From: Zanthoxylum bungeanum
Lineage: Eukaryota > Streptophyta > Magnoliopsida > Sapindales > Rutaceae
Direction: 5' to 3'
DNA length: 64,000 nucleotides
Assembly: GCA_019454045.1 (NCBI GenBank)
Contig: SKCR01026764.1
Span: 1-64,000, forward strand
Below the pieces are notes generated by a model. That model did no database searches. It worked only from the letters and a program-made list of their open reading frames with translations, and was not told where the DNA came from. Of this stretch, positions 34,240-46,713 are shown one piece after another. A program made the translations under genes and the position numbers. Position 1 is the first letter of the stretch, and each line of letters starts with the position of its first letter.

Positions 34240-35910
34240 GTTGTGTTTTACCGATGGTATGGGAAACAGCTTTGCTCTGGATAGACCCCTTCGGAATTCC
34301 ATTGGTAGTATAACTATGTGTCTATGGAAGTCCAAATTCATGGTAGGTGTACTTGGTCTTAACCTGAGACTTACACCGCTAATACTTGCGACAATCAATA
34401 TGCTTTGGTTTTGGTCGTCCAGGGCTTTAACCGGTTCTGTGTACGCCTCTTCTGGGTATATTGAGAATCGTAGTGTATGGGTGTGATGTCAAGACGGAAG
34501 TATCACTTCAGTTATAGTGGAGATGATGATCACGTAGGATACGAAACTTCTCTTTCTTATATGCTACAGCTATCGGGATATTATGACTAGGTCATGTATA
34601 TCCGATTATAGAGACTAATTACCAGACATCCGATATGTGCTTCGTACGGGGCATATATAATTCCAGCCCCAGGCCTAGCACGTGACCATCTGATACTAGA
34701 TCGACATACATAATACTAAGTGTACTACACCTGATATAGATCGCTTATTCATGTAAGCATGTTTCTGGAGAATTGGGTAGGCATGGCGCTTTGCTAGAAG
34801 CCAACCTTGTCGCGTAAATCGGTAAAAGCGTAGTGCTAGGTACTTACGTGTTCGGATAGTCCGACGACCGTATTTACTGCCAACATATCCGGGGATCTCA
34901 TGGGTCGCTTCCCGAAGATTCACCGATGACATATGGCTCGCACTTTATTAATCTGGGATTAATTAGATAAGAGAGAAAATTAATCTGAGATTAATTACAG
35001 AGATATTTTATCCGGGATAAAATATCATTAAAAGAAAGAAAACGATTAATTTGGAATTAATCGGTTAAAATAATATATTGATATATTATACGAAATTGGA
35101 TTTCGACGCAGAATTAAAATTAGATTTTAATTCGGGCGAACGAGTAAATTTAGAATTAATTCGTTAGCGATGTGAATAGTGATTTCGCTAGGCATAATCA
35201 TTTAATTACGTCCCAACGGAAAATTCCTTAATTTGGAATTAGCGAACACGAGCCCGGGATTGTTTGCGAGCGCATTCACATTTCGAATTGGAGTGCGGCA
35301 CGGAAGTCAAATCAAGCGTCAAATCATTAGTCGCATCAAGCGTCAAATCACATGTCACTTTGAGTGATGTGACAAGTTGTCACTTGATTGATTGATGTTG
35401 GTGGTTGAAGGCATTTAATGCTTGACTTTTGAAAAAGAAAAATTAGTATATGTTTATTTGGTTTTTGAAAACAAAAATCTAATACACATTTTTTATTCTC
35501 TCTCTTCTTCCCTATCTTTCTCTCTCGGTCTTGGATCGATTCTTGTTCTTCTGTTTCTGGTTCATCACCGTGAAACACAAGGAAGAAAAGAGGTGATTTT
35601 GTTGCAAAATCAAAATGCTAGCACACTCTAGGAGACATACCAAGGTGATAGGTAGTAACTTTGTGAGCTTGGAATCCATTTTGGAAGCTTGGAGCTTGAA
35701 GACTTCAATGGAGGACCATGGTCGAATTTGAGGAGACGAAAACCAGTCATTGCCGTGAGCCTTGCAGGTGTTCAAAGGGCATAAAAGTTTTGTTGTTCTT
35801 CGTAGCATCCAATATGTTCATTGTGAGTATGATTCTGCCATTCTCATTTGCGTATTCACATGTGTTTTATGCCTTATAAATGATCATTGGGACCTAATAG
35901 AAACCCAACA
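34240..35910 (+). mobile_element. Copia LTR2, right part
   Basis: Resumes LTR2 with GTTGTGTTTTACCGATGG and ends AGAAACCCAACA. The hairpin array lies at 34946-35241 and the CGTCA repeats at 35304-35358. It runs straight into unit 3 with GTATGATGATGAGACC, the same primer-site-less junction as after LTR1. Confidence 0.93.
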
Positions 35911-37200
35911 GTATGATGATGAGACCTAACAAAGATAATTAATTGGTTGACAATTACGAGAAAAACCCTCAATACATATTAAGCGTTTTTCCTTCCATTT
36001 AGTGATTCTTACTCAAGATCCAAGACTGGCACTGGTTTGTTGGCCAAAGTCAAGACCTTTGTCCGTCGCGGATGTGTTTGAATCATAAAGGTTTTGTTCC
36101 ATATCGGTGTCTTGTCCAAGTTGTGATTTTTTGGCCAAAGTCAAGATCACTTCTTGTCCATCGACATCGATTACGAAGCTTTCAATAGTCAATGGGTTCC
36201 ACTTAACTGGGATCGCTAAGTTTGTTGTGCTAAAGCCAAGGCTTAGTTGTTTCAGAGGAAAAAGGCTAGGGAATATATTGGATATATTGGCATTTATAAG
36301 ATATATGTTTCGGACTTGGATGTCCACCTACTGTATCCAGGAATTGGATGGGATCCAATTGATCTTAGAGATCTACCTAGTTAATTATCATACAATTTGT
36401 TGGCCAAAGTCAAGATTGTGTGTTATTTAACGGGATCCTAGCCCACTAGGAAACAAGGTTTCCCGAGTACTCCACAGAGGGTTAAAGGCTCGCCGAAAAA
36501 TAGTGGGAGTCAAGTATTAAATTTGCAATATTCGTTTAGTTATTTTCCATACGCGCTCATTTCAATTTTTCGTCGTTATATTAATATATTAGTTGGACTA
36601 ATATTTAATCGTTGTTTTAATTGAACAATTGGACTGTATTCAAACTATTTCAATTAATAGTTGATTTTATAATTGGATTATAGTAATCAATATAATTGAA
36701 TTTAATCTATTAAATTATAGTTGGTTATATAGTTAGACTATAGTAATCATTATAATCAATTGTATCTAAAATCGTTGATAAAATAGTTGGACTATTAGAA
36801 TCAAGACAATTGAAATATTAGAGTTTAAAATATAAACCTGGGTAAAAATATTTTTAAACGGCTTTAATTTTCAAATTGGGAATAAAATCTCAGGATAGTC
36901 CTGGAGACCGAGAAGTTACTTTATTTGACAAGAGTGACGTCTCGAGCCTAAGCCCGGACTTGAGCAAATAGTAGAACATGATATTTGGAATATTCATGTG
37001 ATGATAACTTTAGTACTTAATCCGTCAAGCTTGCAGCAAAGACTCCTTCATTTCTTAATCAGAACTATGGATTAGATCCTTATAGTATGATAATGAAATT
37101 GAAGGATCTTCATAGATCTATCCTAAGATCTTAGAAGAACAAATTGCAATAGAAAACTCTTGGAGAGTTAATGGCTATACTCAAGGAGACTAAGTCAGAG
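35911..37200 (+). other. Leader of copia unit 3, without a primer binding site
   Basis: Matches the unit 2 leader but has only one copy of the 246-bp segment. AT-rich, non-coding; contains the GGCCAAAGTCAAG repeats. Open frames on both strands (36013-36430) are shared leader sequence without a protein match. Confidence 0.75.
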
Positions 37201-40200
37201 TTTGCAATAGGGTAAGAAGCGCTAGGCGCATCTTACTTCGACATCCCAGAAGGCCAAGGCATGGCCAAAGGCTTCTGGGGTGTGGAAAAGGGCAAAGGCA
37301 AAATCATTATAATCTTCTGGGAAGACAAAGGACATATCCCAATATGTATGCCTAAACTATAGCAAACGGGGTCACAGAAGCGTAACTGCCGTATGGACAA
37401 GGCAGACATGAAGGAAGCGAAGACGGGGCAAGGCTCCGGCTTCAAATATGTTTTCATAAACATGTTCTCTACTAGTATTAAAATTGGATTTTAGATACTA
37501 AATGTGGGACATAAATACGTACTGATGTGCAGAATCTGCTGACAAGCAGGATACTGACTTCAGTTGAGATTTATCTGCGAGTAGGAAAGGGGATGAAAGT
37601 CGGTGTTTTAAGCGTAGATACCTAAGTTTAGGAACTACCCTTCGGGTATGTACTTAAATTAGGAAACTGTTACAATGTAACTAGTTTGACTAGAAATATT
37701 ATCTCTACATCAGAGTATAATCCGTTGCGGATATACCTTTATATTCTAGAACACTAAAGTGTTTTATTTTATAAAGATGATATTGAGATAAACACATTAG
37801 ATGTGAATAACAATATTTATATTTTGAATATAAATAAATCTCAAACGTATGACATGACAAACAAATAGCTCAAACTGATTTGATCAGGTAAGACTTAATT
37901 GTGGCATTGCTGTCTGGGAAACAATTAACAAGACTCGTATATCCACACTTTCGAAGAGTGGATACTATGACGGATTTGATTCTATTCAAATAATGTCTAC
38001 GAATCTAGTTTATAGGCAAAGTGCCTTTTACTTAGTAAAAGTGCAAGTGCCACTGATCTGTTAGCCATTGTTCATAGTGACGTAAGTGGGCCCATGTCTA
38101 GCTAGGCTAGAGGTGGGTATGAATACTTCGTAACCTTTACGGATATGGCATCGCGTTATGGTTATGTGTTTCTTGTGAAAAACGGATCGGAAACTTTTGA
38201 TAAATTCAAAGAGTTTCGACACAAAGTAGACAAACAGATCGGCTATAGTATTAAAACGTCACGGTTAGACCATGATGGAAAATACTTAAGCAATAATTTT
38301 CTCAAATACTTGAAAGAGTATAGTATTCTTTCAAAGAGGACTCATCCCAGAACAAGTCAATTTGGCGGAGTGTCCGAACAGAGAAACCAAATTTTATTGG
38401 ACATGATAAGGTTAATCATGAGTCGCTCTGAGCTACCAATTCCTTCAATGGATACGCATTAGACAGTGAAAAACTTATTTTGAATAAGGTTCCATAAAAA
38501 TCTGTTAGACAGATTTCATATTAGATATGAACAGGAAAGAAACCGGGTTTCTCATTCCTATAGATTTGGGAATGCTAGGCATATGTTTGGATGATACCAA
38601 ACTAAAACCCAAATCGGATAAGTGCCTAAGTTGTAGGTTATCCTAGGGAAACCAAAGTATAGTACTTATAAAACTCACAAGAGAACAAAGTAATTGTTGC
38701 TCGCCATGCGGTTTTCCTAAGAGGAATACCTAGTGGTAAGTGGGAGGAAAGTAAAACTCGTTGAAAATCAGAGTAATACTATTCCAGGCACTGATTCCTT
38801 AATGGAACACATATAGTTCATCAAGGATGAAACTATACCATTAATCTTCGAATACATAAGAACGCGTATGTCGGAGAGAGTCAGAAAATAACCTGGGGTA
38901 TGGGTTTCTGATCTCACCTCTAAAAGATGTCTATCTTTTGAGGAACACCAACTGAGTACGTATGAGGAAGTGATACAAGGTATCAACTCCCTATTATGGC
39001 ATAGTGCCATGATATCCGAAATGGATTCCATGTATACCAACTATGTTTGGACACTAGTTGTTGTACCACAAGGCATTGTGCCTATTGGTACTATATAAGT
39101 CTTCAAGGAAGACATATATGGAAGGCAACATACCAACGTATAAAGCTAGGCTTTTAACGGAAAGGTATTGTTATCAACATTGTGTTGATTACGACGAAAC
39201 CTTTTACCTGTTGCCACGGTAAATCCATTTGGATATTGCTTGCTAAAGCTGCATGTTTCATTTATAAAATATGTCAGCTTAACGGGAAAATCACTTTCCT
39301 GAAATGGAAACCTTTTGGAGGATGTTAGCAACATCCTGACGGTTTTGTCGTACCAAAACTAGCAAACAAGGTTTGCAGGTTATTCGATCCATGTTTGGAT
39401 TGAAGCAAGCATTAGGTTCTTGGAATTATCTTTTTTATGTAATCATAATGGAGTATGATTTAATTCAAAACGAAATGATTCTTGTGTATATAAGGAGGTT
39501 AGTGGGAGCGCACTAACAATAAATGTCCTATAAATAATGATAATGTATGTCATTTCTTGGAAATGATATTCCCATAATAATAATCGGTGAAAGCCTGGCT
39601 TTCGAGAAAATTCTCCGTAGAATTCTTGGGAGAAACAACATTTATTCTAGGAATAAAGATCTACTGGGATAGATCTAAAGGTTGTTAACACTCTCCGAGA
39701 ACTCGTACATTGAAAATGTATGTGACCTGGTGTCTCATATACTTTGAGCATATTGATTCACAATCGGGCCAACCCAAGTGATGGTCACTGGATTGATGTT
39801 AAGAACATCCATTAGTATCTTATAGATCTAAGGATGTTGTCTTAAACTATGGAGATGGTGAACTTGAAGTGACTGGGATCACTACTGTAAGTTTCCAAAA
39901 TCGATAAAACGACTACAAGTCGTAACAACGGTACTATACATTTTGAATAACGGTACAGTGAGCTGGAAATCTTCCAAGCAAAATACTATTACCGAATAAA
40001 CAACAAATGCTGGTTATTGCCGCAGCTGAGGCAGCAATAAAAGCCTTCTAGGTCAATACAAAATCTAATTAGATTAGATATAGTTCTGTCAGTAGCTCAG
40101 CTAGGCTCTATCACAGGCTAAAGGATTAATGGTCTCATCAACGATCCAGATACATACTTCGATAATCATCTGATTCGTTCGGATCATACATCGTGTCGAT

Positions 40201-40321
40201 GTGATGATCGTATAAATCACATCAGATGATAATCAAGCAAATCCGCTGACAAAAGCCTTTCCTCAGCAGTTTGAGCCAACCGTAGATAGTTCGGGTGTCA
40301 GACACTCGAGTGACTGGCTAT
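37201..40321 (+). pseudogene. Copia gag-pol remnant, internal unit 3
   Basis: gag-like zone 37225-37440, integrase 38115-38462 (TFTDMASRYGYVF, SRLDHDGKYLS, GVSEQRNQILLDM, ending in SMDTH and a stop), RT entry near 39015-39060, RT body to 39650 and RNase H 39840-40310. It shares the degraded YVDD zone with units 1 and 2. Many stops and frameshifts. Confidence 0.8.
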
Positions 40322-40337
40322 AGGCCAAGTGGGAGAT
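40322..40337 (+). promoter_or_regulatory. Polypurine tract of copia unit 3
   Basis: AGGCCAAGTGGGAGAT directly before LTR3, whose first bases are mutated to TTTTGG. Confidence 0.8.
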
Positions 40338-41150
40338 TTTTGGACAATTATGACCCATAGCGTCACTATTTGTACAGATCATGGTGTTGTTGTATAAATT
40401 AACTATGTGATAAAGGAGATTGCTCTCTTATCATTTGTGATTAGATCACCTAGATGTATAAATGATAGGAGGTCCATATGATTAGTTCCTGGATTAAGAA
40501 CGATACGAGACAGTATCAGTCCATGAAGGATTAATCATTAAATATCCCTAGTAAGAGTATTATCGAGATTGGACATCGATAATGCGTAAAAGACTAGTAT
40601 TACACTTGTGCACGTTGTGAGGGCATAACGGCATAGTTCTCATATATTTGGGTATAGGATACTCATGCAAGTGTAATAGGAGGTTGTGTTTTACTGATGG
40701 TACGGGAAACAGCTTCGCTCTGGATAGACCCCTTCGGAATTCCATTGGTAGTATAACTATGTGTCTATGGAAGTCTGAATTCAGGGTAGGTGTATTTGGT
40801 CTTAACTTGAGACTTGCACCGCTAATACTTGCGACAATCAATATGCTTTGGTTTTGGTCGTCCAGGGCTTTAACCGGTTATGTGTACGCCTCTTCTGGGT
40901 ATATTGAGAATCGTAGTGTATTGGGTGTGATGTCAAGACGGAAGTATCACTTTAGTTATAGTGGAGATGATGATCACGTAGGATACGAAACTTGTTCTCT
41001 TATATGCTGCAGCTATCGGGATATTATGACTAGGTCATGTATATCCGATTATAGAGACTAGTTACCAGACATCCGATATGTGCTTCGTACGGGGCAGACA
41101 TAATTCCAGCCCCAGGCCTAGCACGTGACCATCCGATACTGGATCGACAT
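40338..41150 (+). mobile_element. Copia LTR3, truncated
   Basis: About 0.81 kb of the LTR. It matches LTR1 up to CTGGATCGACATA, then jumps into the middle of a copia leader (AACCTGGGTAAAAATA, equivalent to about 12776 in unit 2). The hairpin array, promoter and LTR end are lost. See the finding on the deletion. Confidence 0.88.
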
Positions 41151-44100
41151 AAACCTGGGTAAAAATATTTTTAAACGTCTTTAATTTTTAAATTGGGAAC
41201 AAAATCTCAGGATAGTCCTGAAGACCGAGAAGTTACTTTATTTGATAAGAGTGACGTCTCGAGCCTAAGCCTGGAATTGAGCAAATATTAGAACATGATA
41301 TATTATGAATATTCATGTGATGATAACTTTAGTGCATAATCCGTCAAGCTTGCAGCTTAGACTCCTTCATTTCTTAATCAGAACTAATGATTAGATCATT
41401 ATAGTATGATAATGAAATTGAAGGATCTTCATAGATCTATCCTTAGATCTTAGAAGAACAAATTGCAATAGAAAACTCTTGGAGAGATAATGGCTATACT
41501 CAATGAGACAAAGCCAGAGTTTGCAATAGGGCAATAAGCGCAAGGCGCATCTTACTTCGACATCCCAGAAGGCCAAGGCTTTGCCAAAGGCTTCTGGGGT
41601 GTGGAAAAGGGGCAAAGGCAAAATCATTATAATCTTCTGGGAAGACAAAGGACATATCCCAAGATGTATGCCTAAACTGTGGCAAACGGGGTCACAGAAG
41701 CGTAACTTCCGTATAGACAAGGCAGACATGAAGGAAGTGAAGATGGGGCAAGGCTTCGGCTTCAAATATGTTTTTCATAAACATATTCACTACTAGTATT
41801 AAAATTGGATTTTAGATAATAAATGTGGTACATAAATATGTACTGATGTGCAGAATCTGCTGACAAGCAGGATACTGACTTCAGTTGAGATTTGTCTGCG
41901 AGTAGGAAACGAGATGAAAGTCGGTGTTTTAACCGTAGATACCTAAGTTTAGGAACTACCCTTCGGGTATGTACTTAAATTAGGAAACTGTTACAATGTA
42001 AACTAGTTTGACTAGAAACATTATCTCTACATCAGAGTATAATCTGTTGCGGATATACCTTTATATTCTAGAATACTAAAGTGTTTTATTTTATAAAGAT
42101 GATATTGAGATAAACACATTAGATGTGAATAACAGTATTTATATTTTGAATATAAATAAATCTCAAACGTATGACATGACAAACAAATAGCTCAAACTGA
42201 TTTGATCAGGTAAGACTTAATAGTGGCATTGCTGTCTAGGTCACAATTAACAAGACTCGTATATCCACACTTTCGAAGAGTGGATACTAGGACGGATTTT
42301 ATTCTATTCAAATAATGTCTACGAATCTAGTTTATAGGCAAAGTGCCTAAAATGCCTTTTACTTGGTAAAAGTGCAAGTGCCACTGATCTGTTAGCCCTT
42401 GTTCATAGTGACGTAAGTGGGCCCATGTCTAGCTAGGCTAGAGGTGGGTATGAATACTTCGTAACATTTACGGATGTGGCATCGCGTTATGGTTATGTGT
42501 TTCTTGTGAAACACGGATCGGAAACTTTTGATAAATTCAAAGAGTTTCGACATGAAGTAGACAAAAAGATCGGCTATAGTATTAAAACGTCACGGTTAGA
42601 CCATGATGGAAAATACTTAAGCAATAAGTTTCTCAAATACTTGAAAGAGTATAGTATTCTTTCAAAGAGGACTTCTCCCGGAACACGTCAATTTGACGGT
42701 GTGTCCGAACAGAGAAACCAAATCTTGTTGGACATGATAAGGTTAATCATGAGTCGCTCTGAGCTACCATTTCCTTCAACGGATACGCATTAGACAGTGC
42801 AAAACTTATTTTGAATAAGGTTCCATAAAAATCTGTTAAACATATTTCATATTAGATATGAACAGGAAAGAAACGGGTTTCTCATTCCTAGAGATTTGGG
42901 AATGCTAGGCATATGTTTGGATGATACCAAACTAAAACCCAAATCGAATAAGTGCCTAAGTTGTAGGTTATCCTAGGGAAACCAAAGTATAGTACTTATA
43001 CAACTCACAAGAGAACAATGTAATTGTAGCTCGCCATGCGGTTTTCCAAAGAGGAATACCTAGTGGTAAGTGGGAGGAAAGTAAAACTCGATGAAAATCG
43101 GAGTAATACTATTCCAGGCACTGATTCCTTAATGGAACACAAATAGTTCATCAAAGATGAAACTATACCAATAATCTTCGAATACACAAGAACCGCGTAA
43201 ATCGGAGAGAGTCAGAAAATAACCTGAGAGGTATGGGTTTCTGATCTCACCTCATAAAGATGTCAGTCTTATTGAGGAATACGAAATGACTACGTATGAG
43301 GAAGTGATACAAGGTATCGACTCCCTATTATGGTAAAGTGCCATGAAGTCTGAAATAGATTCCATGTAGACCAACCAAGTTTAGACACTGGTTGTAGTAC
43401 CGGAAGGCATTGTGCCTATTGGTACTGTATAAGTCTTCAAGGAAGACATACATGGAAGGCAACATACCAACGTACTAAGCTGGGCTTGTAGCGAAAATGT
43501 ATCGTTATCAACTTTGTGTCGATTACGACGAAACCTTTTACTTGTTGCCATGGTTAAATCCATTTGGATAATGCTTGCTAATGCTGCATGTTTCATTTAT
43601 GAAATATGGCAGCTGAACGTCAAAATTGCTTTCCTTTACGGAAACCTTTTGGACGATGTTTATAACATCCTGACGGTTTTTTCATACCAAAACGAGCAAA
43701 CAAGGTTTGCAAGTTAATTCAATCCATGGATGGGTTGAAGCAAGCATTGCGTTCTTGGAATTATCGTTTTGATGTAATCATAATGGTATATGATTTAATT
43801 CAAAACAAAAATTATTCTTTTGTATATAAGGAGGTTAGTGGGAGCGCACTGACAATGAATGTCCTAAGTAATGATGACATATCATTTATTGGAAATGATA
43901 TTCCTATAATACAATCGGTGAAAGCTTGGCTTTCATGAAAACTCTCTGTATAATTCTTGGGAGAAACAACCTTTAATCTAGGAATAAAGATCTACTGGGA
44001 TAGATTTAAAGTTTTTAATACTCTCCGAGAACTCGTACATTGAAATAAATGTACGCGACCTGGTTTCTCATATGCTTTGAGCATATGGAGTCAAAATCGG

Positions 44101-44659
44101 GCCAATCTATGTGATAGTCACTAGATTGATGTTAAGAACATCCTTAAGTATCTTAGATGAACTAAGGATGCTGTCTTATACTATGGAGAATGAGAACTTG
44201 AAGTGACTAGGTTCACCGTTGCAAGTTTCCTAACCGATAAAAATGACTATTAGTCGTAACAACGGTACTATACAATTTGAAAAACGGAACAGTGAGCTGG
44301 AAATCTTCCAAGCAAGATACTGTTACCGAATAAACACTAAAAGCGGAATGTTAATGCAGCTGAGGCAGCAATAGAAGCCTTTTGGATGATAATAATCCTA
44401 ATCAGATTAGGAGTAGTTCTGTTAGCAGATGAGCTAGGCTACAGCACAGGCTAAAGAATTAATGGTCTCATCAACGATCCAGATATATACTTCAAATATT
44501 CATCTGATTCGTTCGGATCATACATCGTGGCGATGTGATAATCGAATAAATCGCATCAGACGATAATCATACAAATCCACAGACGAAAGTATTTTCTCAG
44601 CAGAAGTTTAAGCGAACCGTACCTAGTTCGGGTGTAGGCCACTTGAGTGATTGGCTATA
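41151..44659 (+). pseudogene. Copia gag-pol remnant, internal unit 4 (5' truncated)
   Basis: The leader start is deleted. gag-like zone 41560-41770, integrase 42443-42793 (TFTDVASRYGYVF, SRLDHDGKYLS, GVSEQRNQILLDM, same stop after STDTH), RT 43190-43980 and RNase H 44180-44650. RT is less decayed than in units 1-3: YEIWQLNVKIAFLYGN (43600-43650) and a SNDDISFIGND catalytic-box equivalent (43865-43900) can still be read. Stops remain, so it is not functional. Confidence 0.8.
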
Positions 44660-44661
44660 GG

Positions 44662-44674
44662 CCAAGTGGGAGAT
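44662..44674 (+). promoter_or_regulatory. Polypurine tract of copia unit 4
   Basis: CCAAGTGGGAGAT directly before LTR4, which starts TATTGG. Confidence 0.8.
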
Positions 44675-46713
44675 TATTGGACAATTATGACCCATAGCAT
44701 CACTATTTGTACAGATCATGGTGTTGTTGTACAAATTAACTATGTGACAAAGGAAATTGCCCTTTTATCATTTGTAATTGGATTACCTAGATGTATAAAT
44801 GATAGAAGGTCCATATAATTAGTTCCAGATTGAGATGATATGAGACAATATCAATCCACGAAGGTTTAATCATTAAATATCCCTAGTAAGAGTATTATCG
44901 AGATTGGACATCGATAATGCGTAAAAGACTAGTATTACACTTGTGCACGTTGTGGGAGCATAACGGCATAGTTCTCATATATTTGGGTATAGGATACTCA
45001 TGCAAGTGTAATAGGAGATTGTGTTTACCGATGGTATGAAAATATCTTCGCTCTGGATAGACCCCTCGGAATTCCATTGGTAGTATGACTATGTGTCTAT
45101 GGAAGTCCGAATCAGGGTAGGTGTATTTGGTCTTAACCTGAGACTTGCACCGTTAATACTTGCGACAATCAATATACTTTGGTTTTGGTCGTCCAGGGCT
45201 TTAACAGGTTCTGTGTACGCCTCTTCTGGGTATATGGAGAATCGTAGTGTATTGGGTGTGATGTCAAGACGGAAGTATCACTCCAGTCATAGTGGAGATG
45301 ATGATCACGTAGGATATGGAACTGGTGCTCTTATAAACTGCAGTCATCGGGATAATATGACTAGGTCATGATTATCCGATTATAGAGACTAGTTACCAGA
45401 GATCTGATATATGCTTCGTACGGGGCAGACACAATTCCAGCCCCAGGCCTTGCACGTGACATCCGATGCTGGATCGAAATACGCAATACTACGTATATTA
45501 CGCCTGATATAGATCAATTATTCCAGTAAGAATATTTCTGGAGAATTGGGTAGGCACGGTGCTTTGCTAGAAGCCAATCATGTCTTGTAAATCGGTAAAA
45601 ATGTAGTACTAGGTACGTACGTGTTCGGATTGTCTGACGACCAGATTTACTGCCAACATATCCGGGGATCTCATGGGTCGCTTCCCGAAGATTCACCGAT
45701 GACATTTGACTCGCACTTTATTAATCTGGGATTAATTATAAGAGAGAGAAAATTAATCTGGGATTAATTAAGGAGATATTTTATCTGGGATAAAATATTA
45801 TTTAAAGAGAGAGAACGATTAATTTGGAATTAATCGATAAAATAATATATTCGATATATTATACGAAATTGGATTTCGACGCGGAATTAAAATTAGATTT
45901 TAATTCGGGCGAACAAGTTAATTTAGAATTAATTCGTTAGCGACGTGAATAGTAATTTTGCTAGGCATAATTATTTAATTAAATTTGATTTAATTACGTC
46001 GCAACGGAAAATTCGTTAATTCGGAATTAGCGAACCCGAGCCCGGGAGTGTTTGCGGGCCCACTCGCATTTTGAATTCAAGTGCGGCCCACAAGTCACAT
46101 CACGCGTCACATCACATCGCACATCATTCAAGTGATGGATGTCTTGTCACTTTGAGTGATTGACAACCAGTCACTATTCATGAGTGATGTGAGTTGTTGG
46201 AATGCATTTATTGCATTTTTGCCTCCAAAATTTTCTAAGCTTTTTGGAAAAGCTTTGACTAATTTTTGGTACATGTTTTATTAGGTTTTGGAAAAAAAAT
46301 AACCAACACACTCTCCTCTCTCTTTCTTCCTCACAATCGGCCAAGGGCCAAAATGCTTCTCTCCCAATTTTTGGCAAGGCCGAAAATTACAAAGAAGGAA
46401 TGGAAGATTTGTGGCAAATCTTTCCTATGATAGCACATGAAGGGTCATCCAAAGGTGATAGGGAAACCTATTCATGAGCATGGAATCATAACACAAAGCT
46501 TGGAGCTTGGAGATCCATCCATGGAGTGGACCGAATTTGGAGGAGCACAAAATCTAGCCATTGCCGAGAGCTTCAACAAGGGAGCAAAAAGTTTTGTGTT
46601 CGACGCATTGCAAATCCGATCATTGTAAGTATGATTCCGCCTTGCTTCTTTGTAGTATTCACACATGATTTCTTGCTTGAAATTGATCTTGGGACTAATC
46701 TAGAAACCCAACA
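44675..46713 (+). mobile_element. Copia LTR4, right end of the copia chain
   Basis: 2,039 bp, TATTGGACAATTATGACC to GAAACCCAACA. The hairpin array lies at 45719-46036. It differs more from LTR1 and LTR2 than they do from each other. Its right flank, CCTATTTCTTAGGCGCG, is Athila-type LTR sequence, so the chain was inserted into an Athila LTR. A matching CCTAT left flank is not in the window. Confidence 0.9.
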
